Shown: in pieces, positions 21,089 to 31,814 of the stretch
Position numbering within the stretch: the first letter of the stretch is position 1
How the letters are laid out: every line of letters begins with the position of its first letter
Assembly: GCA_031772625.1 (NCBI GenBank)
Contig: CM062815.1
Location: 120,102,989-120,166,988 of the forward strand
Direction of reading: 5' to 3'
From: Pinus tabuliformis
Lineage: Eukaryota; Streptophyta; Pinopsida; Pinales; Pinaceae
DNA: 64,000 bases
Position numbers and translations under genes: made by a program
The notes under the pieces: generated by a model
Told to the model about the DNA's origin: nothing
Database searches by the model: none
Seen by the model: only the letters and a program-made list of their open reading frames with translations

Positions 21089-22005
21089 TATGCTTCTGAA
21101 AATCGATCTCTCTAAAGCCTTTGACAAACTTGGCTGGTCCTATATAAAACATATGTTGACTGCCTTCAGATTTAGTTCGACCTGGGTTAGATGGCTTATG
21201 AATCTCATAACCTCCCCCTTCTGCTCTGTTCTCGTTAATGGAATCCCCTCCAAACCCTACTCCCCTTCCAGAGGAATCCGTCAAGGTGACCCTTTATCCC
21301 CATTCCTCTTTATTATTATGGCAGAAGGTTTGGGTCGTCTTATAAAGCAGGTTGTTCAATCTCATGACCTTAGAGGCATCTCTGTACATGGAACCTCTAC
21401 GATCACACATCAACAATTTGTTGATGACAATATGCTTTTTGGACACCCCTCTGTCAGTGAAGCCTGCACCTACAAATATCTTCTAGAAACTTTTTCAAAA
21501 GCCTCTGGAACCATTATAAATACTGCCAAATAACAAATATTCTTTTTCCACACTATCGTAGCCACCTAAAGAATCATAGCCACAATCATTGGATTCTCTC
21601 AAACCAAACTCCCATCTCATTATTTGGGCACTCCACTGATAGACTCAACCTTAAAGCATGCATCCTGGCAACAACACGTTGAGAAAATGGAAAGCTGCCT
21701 ATCATCATGGACATACAAAACTCTCAACATGGCAAGCAGGCTCATCCTAATAAAGGCAGTCTTACAATCCATGCCCCTTTATCTCTTCTCGGTTCTTGTT
21801 CCACCAAAATGGGTGCTAAAAAAAATCAAAACTCTGCAGCGCAACTTCTTATGGGGATCCACAGGGCAAAACAGAAAATGGGCGTTAGTAAAATGGGACA
21901 CGGTTTGCACACCTAAAAAGCAGGGAGGTCTAGGATTACTTGACCTGCAACATAGCAACACATTAATGGGAGCACGAATATGGTGGCAATGGGTTCCAAG
22001 CCCAT
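21089..22005 (+). pseudogene. LINE reverse transcriptase, C-terminal part
   Basis: It resumes with MLLKIDLSKAFDKLGW, then RGIRQGDPLSPFLF and the catalytic box QFVDDNMLFG (usual F/YADD). A stop follows at 21531-21533, then a frame that reads YLGTPLIDS and RLILIKAVLQSMPLYLFS. The catalytic Asp pair is present, but stops break the domain. Confidence 0.88.
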
Positions 22006-22481
22006 AGAAGCCATGGGCACAACTATAGACTGCAAAATATGTAAACAATCGTCTGGAGAAGGAGCTGATAAGAATCACTACCACGACAACAGGATCTCTA
22101 ATCTAGAATGCGGCAAAACAGCACAGAGAGATCATCCAAAAGCATAGCTTTTGGGAGATACGCGAAGGGAGAACTGCGCGTTTCTGGATGGATTCTTGGC
22201 AACAGAGACCAAAAATTGCAGAACTTCTACCCTGCACAAATCACAATGGAAACAACCTCAACTAGACTGACCATGTAGCACAATTCTGGACTCACAGTAC
22301 CAATCAGGGCTTTAAGTAATGGAAACCTACTACACAGATAACACAACAAGAAACTGAAGCCTATAACTCGGAGCTACACAAAGAACTCACCAGCAGAAGA
22401 ATCAGATACAATACTAGAAAAGATGTTCTAAGATGGGGATATACACCGAAAGGAGTATACACAACAAAAGAAGCCTACCAG

Positions 22482-22979
22482 TTGATGCTCCAAACACAGG
22501 AACCAGTTGATCCTACTTGGAATCACATATGGACTATAGGGATATGGCCAAAAATCTCTACTTTCACATGGTTGCTATATCATCAAAGAATTCTCACTTG
22601 GGACAACTTAATCAAGAGAGGATTCCAGGGACCCTCCTATTGTCCTAATTGTCAAAATCATGAAGAAAATATTCAGCACCTCATGGATTCCTGCCACATG
22701 GCTAACCAATTATGGGAAAAACTTACTTTCCACTATCTGCGACCATGCAAAATCTTAGGGGATATAAAGGGCACCATTCGCAACTGGACTCCAGAGCCAT
22801 ATAATAGCAAAATTCTCAATAACCTATGGACAATTCTGCCAGGCTTCATTTTTTGGACAATTTGGAAGGAAAGAAACAAGAGAATTTTCAAAAATCAAAG
22901 AACTACTTTAGAGATCATATGGACCAATTTTATGTCAAAATATTCACGAAACTCTAGCTCTCCAACAGTGGAGTGCTGA
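22482..22979 (+). pseudogene. LINE zf-RVT region
   Basis: An open stretch of 165 codons matches the zinc-binding region behind plant LINE RTs: PKISTFTWLLYHQRILTWDNL, CPNCQNHEENIQHLMDSC, FWTIWKERNKRIF. The Cys/His pattern is intact. Confidence 0.8.
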
Positions 22980-23093
22980 GGACTTTCCCACCTAGGCACA
23001 GGAATAGAGCATATGGGCAAATTGGAACTTCAAGCTCCAGCGAGTACAACTTGATCCCAATAAACTAAGCACTATCACCAAGCAGCTCTCACA

Positions 23094-23639
23094 TTGGAAT
23101 CCCCCCCACAAAAGGTGATAAAGCTAAATTTTGATGGGGCCTCCAAGGGAAACCTAGGTAAAGCAGGACATGGTGGCATATTTAGAGATCATGAAGGCCG
23201 ACCTTTGCTAATATACTTCGGCTCCATTGGTTGGGACACGAACAATTCCGTAGAAATGGAAGGACTATGGCAAGGTATGAACTTAGCACACCAACATAAT
23301 TTTCATCCCATCATAATAGAGGGGGACTCCCAAATTCTAATAAATATGGTCACTCAAATACAACTAGGAAGCATTGCTTCGAGAGTTGCTAAAAGTTGGA
23401 GACTAGTGGCCAGGCTTGAACTAATAGAGCAATGGATGAAAAATAGGAGAGCAACCACATTTATTCATGTCAAAAGGGACAACAACAAGGTAGCAGATCT
23501 CTTGGCAAATATAGGAGTTGAACAGGATCAAGTCCTACATTCTAGCACAATCAACATTCTAAATGACCAATCTCAATTGCAAGCTTGCACTAACCTGGTG
23601 CACAAGGATTCCCATCTCCCAGATGCGGGTGACAATTAA
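23094..23639 (+). pseudogene. LINE RNase H domain
   Basis: Open stretch of 181 codons with RVT_3-type RNase H motifs: LNFDGASKGNLGKAGHGGI, NSVEMEGLWQGM, IIEGDSQILINMV and HVKRDNNKVADLLAN. The four acidic catalytic positions (D, E, D, D) are all present. It follows a break after 22979. Confidence 0.85.
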
Positions 23640-25257
23640 GGACATTAAGGTGGCAGCCAACTAGGTTGGTGTGTGGCGAGACCACATGGCCTCCCGCAGG
23701 TTGGCACAGAGGTGTAAAAATGGCATTTACAATCACCATAAATGCACCTTATGCAAGCACTGCCTCCAATCTGTTAACCGCCATCAACCTCGGCTCAGTG
23801 CAAACATGAATTCTCGGGAGAATTTCACCTCTGCTTTTGCCTATCAACCTCTGCAACCTCTACCACTGCAATGCCTCTGCCCTCAAGCCGTGACTGTACC
23901 CAGCTCCCACACCACCACAGGGAGACGCTACCACCTCCTTTGCTGCATTGATTTTGGCCTAGGCATCCACTTCACCCATAGCCTGGATTGTCATTTTATC
24001 TTCCCTTCGGCCCTGGCTACTCACCACTCTGCTGAGCAGTCCGCAAGCTCCATTGTGTCGTTGCACCCCATTGTGCCCAATTCTGGAAGAAATTCGCATA
24101 CACCTGCAGACAGTATGGTGCGACACCATATGCGCAGCCGTAGGGGCGAGAGCCGAGGGAGCCTGAATCGCCCCCAGCACTCTCCTTCCTTAGATACCAC
24201 TTCCTCTATGGCTGAGCAAATCCCTGGATGTTACCCAAACACGCGCAGTGGAAGAGGTCGCCTCCACTCGGTGGCCTCTACCTCGCCTCCCAGTAGTTTC
24301 TCTTCCATTTTTGCCTCGTCTCTCAGAGGCACTCCACCCATTCCTTAACTGCATTCCCAGAATTCCCAATTCACCTTTCGCTCTACCCTAAACAAGCCCC
24401 TCATCATGGCCACCATAACCATTCTCTTTCACGAGGCAGAGTAGATCATTGAGGAACAAGCCACCGAGGTTGGTGGAAGCACCAATGTAATTGAGGAGCA
24501 AGGAACGAAGGGGGGTGGTAGCACTAGGGCAACTGGGGTATCGGACATTGCTAGCGGTGGGCACACCACAGTAGGGTGCAATCACACCAAAGCCATACCG
24601 GAATTGGCTCAGATGAGCATTCAAGGAGCAGGGGAGCGAAACCAGGAGTATAAGACAAGACATGCAGGGAAGGAGGTGAATTGGGTAATGGATGAATATT
24701 TTTGTCTCATCGAGGAAGAACACCAGGCATTGCAGGCTGGCAACATGGAGACATCACTTCTAGCAGGTGGCGACATGGAGGAGTACAGGTGCTTCATCGT
24801 GGAGGAACACCCTTCGTCTCCGCCACATCCCTAGTCTGCCACCCTGATGCCACGTGTCCGCCTCATTGTCTGCCACTCACCACGCCACACGTCCGCCACA
24901 CAGTCTGCCGCTCAGCATGCTATGTGTCTCAGGTTTTTTGGGACTCTGATTTTCAGTTTTTTGTTTTAAATGGAGTTTCGGTGAAAAAACTATGATTTTT
25001 TGGCTCTTTAGTTGGTTTTTTTTTGTCTCATTAGATACAATGATAACAAACTGGATGCTTTGCTGGTTTCCCCTACGTGGGTAGCAAGCTAATTCTCTGA
25101 ACTCTTTTCTGTTACAGACTGGTTTCCCTTTTGGGCAGTTGAGGTCCAAACTTTGCTGGTTGTTGCCATTCCTTTGGCATAGTTAAGTACAGGCTCCGGC
25201 CTCAGTGTATGATATCTTTTTTCATTAATAGCATTAGTATAACTTAGAAGAAAAAAA
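23640..25257 (+). other. LINE 3' region and tail
   Basis: About 1.6 kb from the RNase H stop to the A-run. A 225-codon open stretch at 23671-24348 is Pro/Ser/His-rich with no domain I recognise. The last 300 bases are T-rich and end in gaagaaaaaaaa. This is long for a plant LINE 3' UTR, so part of it may be picked-up sequence. Confidence 0.6.
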
Positions 25258-25271
25258 AATGTGGCCAATGA

Positions 25272-25370
25272 CCTCACTGGCCAAATTTCTATTTTTAGAC
25301 ATGCCATTTTTAACAGGTCTATTTTTAACACATTCTAAAATTAACATTTCTTGTTGCACATTTTTCAATA
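25272..25370 (-). repeat. 5' LTR of Copia A, second part
   Basis: Continues 12787-13795 after the LINE. It matches 10585-10690, including ctatttttagacatgcc and the terminal ttgttgcacattttt. The expected terminal caaca is replaced by caata at the junction. Confidence 0.85.
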
Positions 25371-26174
25371 GAGCGATATGATAACTTCCCATGTCCACTT
25401 AGTCCAAATAGCTAGATGATAGAATGCAAGGTTAGATTAGTTCTTTTTTGCAAGTAATATGTGTCATTTCTTAGCTAGATTATTTGATGACATTTCATAG
25501 CACCTTCCATTCAACACTTTCATTTCCTAAATAGGAAAGTATTTACTTTCTTGCATTAAAGATTAGATTTACCTTCAATGTCAGTAGTCAGACTACTTCT
25601 AGTCAATAGAAGACTGGTTTGAAAACCCTAGTGGTCTATCTCCCCAGTTGAAAAGTGACAAGAGTAGACTATTGCATCTACTGTGCACATAGCACTATCA
25701 CCTTCAAGTTTGTATGAAACTCCGCGTTGATAAATTAAAGTTGGTAGCCCTAGGAGTTGCAACATCCATCAGTCATAGAGTGACAGGATAACTTCTGATG
25801 TCCACTTAGTCCAAATAGCCATATGATAGAATGCAAGGTTAGATTAGTTCTTTTTTGCAAGTAATGTGTGTCATTTATTATCTAGATTATTTCATGGCAT
25901 TTCATAGCACTTTCCATTCAACACTTTCATTTCCTAAATAGGAAAGCATTTACTTTCTTGCATTAAAGATTAGATTTACATTCGTTGTGAGTAGTCAAAC
26001 TGCTTCTAGTCAATAGAAGACAAGTTTGAAAACCCTAGTGGTCTATTGCCTCAGTTGAACAGTGACAAGAGTAGACTATTGCATCTAGTGTTCACATATC
26101 ACTGTCCCCTCCAAGTTTGTACGAAACTCCGGGTTGACAAAGTAAAGTTGGTAGCCCTAGGAGTTGCAACATCC
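25368..26174. repeat. 407-bp tandem duplication
   Basis: Unit 1 (25368-25774) and unit 2 (25775-26174) share long near-identical blocks, such as gtccacttagtccaaatag and ccctaggagttgcaacatcc, at a constant offset of 407 bp. Nothing coding is seen. Unit 1 directly abuts the Copia A LTR. Confidence 0.9.
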
Positions 26175-27014
26175 TTACTGCAATACTGAAGCTCATCACC
26201 TGGTTGGCCTTTGCATTCATCAATAAGAGCTCTCTTTCTCCTTGGTATTTTATGGGTAAATATACTTGTTTATATGTGGCTTATATGGTTGTTATATCCT
26301 TGATATTTATGTTGGTTATATGTTGGTTATGAATGAGTTTTATGACAGTGATAATGTATGGCTCTCATCATGTTTTGGTTAATCACTGAATGTACAATGA
26401 ATATATGGCTTAATAGATGGTAATGCAGTTATTTTGATGAGGCATCAATTCTTCTTAGTGATTCTCAGATAAGTATGAGACCCCTATGCTTATATCTGTT
26501 GTTTAAACCTACAAAATGCATATTTGTGACATGTTTGATAAAATGGCTATCATGGCTAGTAAGGGTCCAATCAAGTCCTTGTTCAATGATTTTCATTTGC
26601 ATCATTTTTTTGAGGTTACCTTTCCTTTTTGGAAGTTTCATGGAGTTCTGGGCAATGGCCTAAGTCCTGGCCCTGAAAAAGGGGCACAAAATCCGGATTC
26701 ATTGGAATAGAACTACCTAGAAAAGTCCCCAGTCGTATGCATGCCTTATTGTGGGAGTGACTGGAGGGTGCCAGTCACATGCATTCCCATGTCAAGGGAG
26801 CAAATGAGGCTTTAAGGTAGAAAAATGTCAATTTGTCTTAGGGGCTGGTCACCTAGATGGGTTGGATGGCTCCCGGGGGTTTCGTTGCATGTGTAGAAGT
26901 TTAGGTTTTCGATATTCTGTTGGTTCCACTTCTTTCACTGTTACATAGGGAGTTGAATCATATTAGAGTAACTCTTCATCACATGTTTATCCGGATTGCC
27001 TGGTTACTTGGGTA
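26175..27014. other. Unassigned AT-rich DNA
   Basis: No coding or mobile-element signature is seen. The 5' LTR, primer site and gag start of Copia B would be expected here but are absent, so the boundary at about 27015 is the break point of a truncated element. Confidence 0.4.
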
Positions 27015-27640
27015 GATGTGGGAGGAGGGTGTTACAACACTTACTAAGATATTCAAAAATAATAGTGACAATAGAAAATTGGCCTTGGAAGACAAACTTC
27101 GAAACATTAAGATGCGGAAGAATGATACTATTTCGTAGTATCTCTCCAGATATACACATGTTCAGGATGAGCTTGGAGGGGTTGGAGTGAATGTTATAGA
27201 AGATGACCTAGTGAGCCTAGCTTTTATAGGCATTCTAAAATCCTGGCAGAACTACTAAGGCTTTGTGAACGGAATGGAAAACTTACAAAATTTGGAAAGG
27301 TTGTGGTCTTATTTGGTTCAAGAAGATTTCAAGAGAAATAACTGGGATTAAACATCGTCCAAAGCTGAGGATGAATAGAATTTTGAATTGGTTGGAAAAT
27401 GGAAGAAGGGGAAAGGGAAGAAGACCCAAAGAAAACATAAGTCGAGCCAAAATAATGGTAAGAAGAAAGACATGAGAAAGATAAAATTATTCCACTGCCA
27501 TGAATTCAAGCACTATGCAACAAAATGCCTAAATAAGAAGTCTACCAAGAAGCCTCTAGGAGGAGCATCAGGTGAAGCACCGACTCCACAATTCGAATTA
27601 GACTTCACCCTAATAGCATGCATGACCAACACTGTTATGG
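27015..27640 (+). pseudogene. gag: Copia B gag fragment and zinc knuckle
   Basis: It begins inside gag: TKIFKNNSDNRKLALEDKL corresponds to residues about 95-115 of the Copia A gag. Then come DELGGVGVNVIEDDLVSLAF, a Lys-rich linker and a damaged knuckle, FHCHEFKHYATKC, whose first Cys is Phe. Several stops are present (for example near 27137 and 27257). Confidence 0.8.
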
Positions 27641-28040
27641 GGAGTGTGTGGTACCTTGATTCTGGTGCATTGTTCCATATGAGAGGGTGCAAGGAGTTTT
27701 TCAGTAACTTGAAGAGAAGTATCTCTAGATGCATATCTAAATGGGTGTTGATGGGAGGTACATTGCTAAAAGAATTGGTACTGTCACCTTTGAGAGGGAG
27801 AAATCCTCTCCTCTTCACCTTAAAGATGTTATGTTTGTACCCAGGCTAAAAAAGTACTTGATCTCTATAGAAGTATTGGATGATCTTGGCTATGATTTTA
27901 TTTTCAGTAAAGGAAAATCCTTTCTAAGAGACATAGCTACCAGGAAAGTGAAGAAAATTAGGTTTCATGTGAAGAACCTATACAAACTTGAGGTGGGATA
28001 TTGCACTAGATTAAGAAGTAAGGCTAAAAAAGTGTAGAGT
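27641..28040 (+). pseudogene. Copia B protease
   Basis: VWYLDSGALFHM keeps the catalytic D-S-G. A frameshift follows near 27730-27760, then the frame resumes at about 27741 with LKDVMFVPRLKKYLISIEVL and VKNLYKLEV. Confidence 0.75.
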
Positions 28041-28379
28041 CATGATGTTGGAGAACTCTGACACAAGATATTGGGTCATCTACACCATGGTATCTTAAAA
28101 ATGACGCAACAAATAATCATTGGTCTCCTTAAAGGCTTCGTTGACCAGCAGGATTTCTACAAGAGTCTCATATTGGGGAAATATGTCAAATCCACATTCC
28201 ATAGCTCAGAGAGCAGAGCATATGAAATCTTGGAGTGCATCTACTCTAATGTTTGTGGACCCTTTTGTACAACCTCCATAGAAAGACATAAGAAATATGT
28301 TATTTTTATTGATGATTTCTATAGAAAATGATGGATCTTCTTCATGCGAAAGAAGGATGAAGTTTTCTCAAAATTTGTT
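28041..28379 (+). pseudogene. Copia B integrase, N-terminal part
   Basis: Zinc-binding and catalytic-core remnants: LGHLHHG, then LGKYVKSTFHSSESRA and CIYSNVCGPFCTTS, where the first catalytic Asp (usually SDVCGP) is Asn. IFIDDFYRK follows, then a stop. It ends at KFVEF, cut by the array insertion. Confidence 0.8.
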
Positions 28380-28384
28380 GAGTT

Positions 28385-29566
28385 TGTTGAAAAGTGTGCA
28401 ACAAGAAATGCTTGTTGAGAATGCAACAAGATGATGGAGCTTAGTGGAAAGGAGTCGCCTTCACTAAGTGGTCCCGCAGGCAAGTTGTGGCGCAAAGTCT
28501 ATTTTTAGACATATGGATCATGGTCTATGAGTTGCAGTTTGCTGTTTATGGATGATTGTTTATGTTGGGAAAAATAGATGGACTTCTATTTTTTGATCAC
28601 AGCAGGAGTGATCAGAGTCTATTTTTAGACTGCTAGTCAAAAATAGAAAAGTCAAATATTATTGTATCATAATAATATTTAGACTATAAACTTTATCTTA
28701 TCCTCTTGGAGCACTTCAGTTTGAGCCACGGATGTGGCACATGCAGCTGACAGAAGGAATCACGTGGTTTCTTATGTGTTATTTGAGCTATTGCATGGAG
28801 GACTTCAGTTAGAACTCATGCATGTGAGTTCTGTGGAGTTGGATGTGGAGTTGATGGAGTTGTGTTCAGTTTGACTTAGTTGAACTAGTTGTATTTAGTC
28901 TAACTGCAGATACACTAGTGATGAGTTGTGTGAATTAGTTATTAATTAATTCACTAATTATTAACTCATAATGCAACTGAAGAATACATCAGTTAACTCA
29001 GTGCATGTACAATTCAGTGGACACAGGTGTTAGAGGTTGAGATTGCTATCAGTTGTGACTATAGTTGTGCATGAGATTTTGCACAATCAAAGGATTGAGT
29101 ATGCCCATGAGAAGATATAGCCTGTGCTCACGTGATTTCCAGTGTGAGTGATTCTCCAAGGTAAATAGAACTTGGAATGAGCTTGGAATCATTCATTCTC
29201 TTGCAGGGTTGTGCAGTGGAGGCAGGCAAAGTAATGGAGGAGATTTGAGCAGTGATTGATCAAATCTGAGCTAGTTTTGTGTGTAACAGGTGGAGATAGT
29301 GCTGGATACTTGTGAGGAGTATTGTACTATGTAATGTTACATGTTCTGAATCATTAATATATAGATAGTGTGGGGTTTTCAGCTGTAAGCTTTCCCCGGG
29401 TTACATACTATATTAATGTGTGCATGCGATTGATGTTTCATTGTTTTTGATGCTGCTAAATTGTTGATCAACGTAGAGGAGCTTATGTATTTTGCATGTA
29501 TTCCGTAATAGTGCATGATCAGGATAATCTCTATTGAATATGTGTTTATTATTCAAAATTTCTACA
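28385..29566 (+). repeat. LTR1 of the array
   Basis: Starts TGTTGAAAAGTGTGC and ends AATTTCTACA. 1182 bp; shorter than LTR2 because 16 bp around 29110 are missing. U3 carries tctatttttagac words. Confidence 0.93.
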
Positions 29567-29578
29567 TGTTATCAGAGC
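29567..29578 (+). promoter_or_regulatory. Primer-binding site 1 (mutated)
   Basis: tgttatcagagc directly follows LTR1. The consensus TGGTATCAGAGC has G at the third base, here T. The second unit keeps the consensus. Confidence 0.8.
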
Positions 29579-29818
29579 TATTGATCATCAGATCTACTGT
29601 TCAGAAAGTGTTTACATCTTATTTCTTCAGGCACAGTCTGTAATCAGGCCAGGTAGCCTCTGGATTCATCCTTCCTTTGGAAGGTGAGATATCCAGTGAA
29701 TGCCCATACAGTCGATCTCTGTACAAGAAATACTTTGTTCTCACGAATCTTAGATCAGAGGCGGCTGAGTTTGGATCTGGTGAAATTCGAATTTGCAGCA
29801 GTGTTTTCTTGGTGTCAA

Positions 29819-30600
29819 ATGTCTTTCAACGGATTGCGATTGGAGTATGCTCTTGAGGGCAGCTCAAACTATATTGCATGGAAGGACATGATGGAGGCGG
29901 TGTTAGATGATAATGGGTTGAAGGAGTTCATAAATGCGGATGTCCCAAAACCTACTGATGCTGCTCAAGTCGGGGATTGGCAAAAGAAGACAGCAAAGTG
30001 TTGAAGGATTCTGTTGGAGGGCGTGAGGGATCACATTGTGTCTAGCCTCCATGGAAAGGCTTCTCCATATTTGATGTGGAAAATGTTGACAGAATTATTC
30101 CAAAGCAAGAGCGACCAAAGGAAGTTGGCGCTCAAGGATAAACTCAGAAACATTAGGTGTGAGAATGGAGACAGTATGCCCCAGTATCTCATGAAGTTCA
30201 CCCAATGCCGGGATGAGCTGGGAAGTGTGGGGGTAACTGTTGAGGATGAGGATATGGCGAGTCTAGCACTCCTTGGCCTTCCTAAGAGTTGGCATAGCTA
30301 CCAGGACTCGGTGAATGGAAGGGAGAAATTTCCAGGATGGGAGAGACTTTGGTCGGATCTTGTGCAAGAGGAGATTAGACAGCACACCAAAGACAGTTCT
30401 TCATCTATGCATGATGAGGAGAACTGTGCCTTAGCGAGTAAGGCGAAGAAGGGGAAGGGGAAGGTTTCTCTTTCTGAATCCAGTTCTTCTAATGATGGGA
30501 AGAAGGTTGACAAGTCAAAGGTGTGATTCTTTCGTTGTCATTAGTGGCCATTATGCTACTAATTTCCCAAAGAAGAAGTCCAAGAAGGGATCTGGGGAAG
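29819..30600 (+). pseudogene. gag: Array unit 1 gag
   Basis: It starts MSFNGLRLEYALEG. A TGA at 30002-30004 stands where unit 2 has CGA (Arg), and a second TGA at 30524-30526 where unit 2 has CGA. The zinc knuckle is ruined: its first Cys is Phe and six bases are altered or lost before the His. Otherwise it is colinear with the other copies (LALKDKLRNIRCENGD, MASLALLGLPKSWHSYQD). Confidence 0.85.
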
Positions 30601-31070
30601 GATCTGAAGGTGAGGCACTTGCTTCACAGTTTGAGTTGGATTTCACAATCTTCGCATGCATGGTTTCATCCATGTAGGGAAGTGGTTGGTTTCTTGACAG
30701 TGGAGATTCTTTCCACATGACTAGTGACAAGAGTTTGTTCAGTACTTTGGAGGAGAAAGATCTCCAGATACTCATAGCGATGGGTAATGATGAGAAGTAT
30801 AGTGTCTCAGGTGTAGGCACGGTTATTTTTTAGAGGGAGCATGGAGCTCACGTTACCTTCACTGATGTCAAGTATGTACCAGGATTGAAGATAAACTTGG
30901 TGTCGATCACGATGCTGGAAGACAGAGGCTATGATGTAGTCTTCAGTAAGGGAAAGGTTTTCCTTAGACACATCATCACTAGACAGGTGAAGCAGATTGG
31001 TTCACGGGTCAAGAACCTGTATGCTCTTAAGGTTCAAGATGCATGCAAAGCCTTGAGCAGCGAGGCAACT
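30601..31070 (+). pseudogene. Array unit 1 protease
   Basis: GWFLDSGDSFHM keeps D-S-G but has Asp for the usual Ala after it. Stops are at 30675-30677 and 30831-30833; the latter is the recurrent UAG before REHGA. It ends VKNLYALKVQDACKALSS with no integrase following. Confidence 0.8.
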
Positions 31071-31790
31071 GATGGAGACTTGGTGGTTGAGAGGGAGCGT
31101 ATATTACCTCTCAACATGCAGAGCTATAAGAAGTCTCAGACGATTGTGGAGGAGCCACGATTAGTGCAGCAACTTTAGGAGGTTATGGAGCAACCACAAC
31201 AAGGGAAGATGAGAGTAAATCGAGTAGAGACATCTACTCATGCAGAGACCTCCAGTAGGGGGAAAATTCGAGCCAGGTGGGCTGAGGGATCGCATGTAGC
31301 CATACCTCCAGGTAGGCGGTGGGGTGATGTGGATTGATCGTCCCAAGGAGGAGGGGCAGGATCCTTGAGGTACCCAACCTCTTGGATGAGACCTTGCTAC
31401 GGGAGCCCCAATGTGGAGTAGCAGGAATTGACTGATTGGGTAGAGACAGATGCGGATGGAGCGGTAGAGAGAGTGATAGTGTAGGGAATCCCAGGACAGC
31501 GCATAGCTAGCAGGCTGCAACAATGCGAGAGGCACAAGTGTTTTGCACAGTGCTAGGTGGCACAGAGAGGTGTGCAATGGTGCGAGATGCATGGAGATGT
31601 TGTAGTAGCGCAGATGTCAGAGAGGGAGCACATGTCAGCAGCAGGTAGAGCTTCAGCATCAGAGTATGTTCCTAGCCCAACAGAGTGGTCAGTTGGGAGT
31701 GTTTTTGTTCCAAGTGTTGTTGGAGCAAAGTGGACCGGGCAGATGTGTTGCATGCAAAACATTCCAGAGTTACAGGATCAGGTTTGAGAG
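31071..31790 (+). other. Pol-replacing segment, array unit 1
   Basis: A stretch reading VETSTHAETSSRGK (about 31225-31265) matches the region between integrase and RT in Copia D, so the internal deletion joins protease to pre-RT sequence. After that (31263-31790) the sequence has no recognisable retroelement domain, yet is conserved in unit 2 and Copia A. An antisense open frame (31161-31592) also spans it. The final residues FLVEREC match the very end of Copia D pol. Confidence 0.6.
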
Positions 31791-31800
31791 GAAGCCTTTC

Positions 31801-31814
31801 TTGTTGAGAGGGAG
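31801..31814 (+). promoter_or_regulatory. Polypurine tract before LTR2
   Basis: ttgttgagagggag abuts LTR2. The same tract precedes LTR3 at 35254-35267. Confidence 0.8.

Larger units (their letters stand above)
15569..23639 (+). pseudogene. LINE ORF2 (endonuclease, RT, zf-RVT, RNase H), interrupted and with stops
   Basis: It starts at ATG 15569 (MKLISWNVRGLN), 89 bp after the reconstructed end of ORF1. Domains in order: APE-type endonuclease 15569-16410, linker with charged helices 16411-16880, RT 16892-17317 and 21089-22005, cysteine/histidine zf-RVT region 22482-22979, RNase H 23094-23639. The first stop is at 15671-15673, and several more stops and frameshifts follow. A 3761-bp element splits the RT between Gly and Met codons. 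Confidence 0.9.
13796..25257 (+). mobile_element. Full-length plant L1-type LINE, split by a 3.76-kb element
   Basis: This non-LTR retrotransposon has a short 5' UTR, ORF1, ORF2 (endonuclease, RT, zf-RVT, RNase H), a long 3' region and a terminal A-run (about 25249-25259). It is flanked by the 14-bp TSD aatgtggccaatga (13782-13795 and 25258-25271). Without the insertion at 17323-21083 and its TSD it is about 7.7 kb. Both ORFs carry stops, so this copy is dead. Confidence 0.92.
9595..25370 (-). mobile_element. Copia A: non-autonomous Ty1/copia element, minus strand, split by a LINE
   Basis: Two related LTRs of about 1.1 kb (9595-10694, and 12787-13795 continued at 25272-25370) flank a 2.1-kb internal region on the minus strand. 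That region holds a copia primer site, gag and protease remnants and a purine tract, but no integrase or RT. About 4.3 kb belongs to the element itself; the rest is the LINE at 13796-25257, which sits in its 5' LTR. The left flank gives agtca as TSD. The right junction reads tttttcaatagagcg, so the last LTR bases and the TSD look deleted (inferred loss of about 7 bp). Copies of the same type form the array at 28385-36481. Confidence 0.85.

Noticed and set aside
23671-24348. 225-codon open frame as a possible host gene
   Set aside because: It lies inside the LINE between RNase H and the tail, is Pro/Ser/His-rich, and shows no domain. A captured fragment remains possible but is unsupported.
31161-31592. 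143-codon antisense frame in array unit 1
   Set aside because: It overlaps the pol-replacing segment, is shorter in the other copies, and has no recognisable domain. Kept only as a remark in the capture finding.
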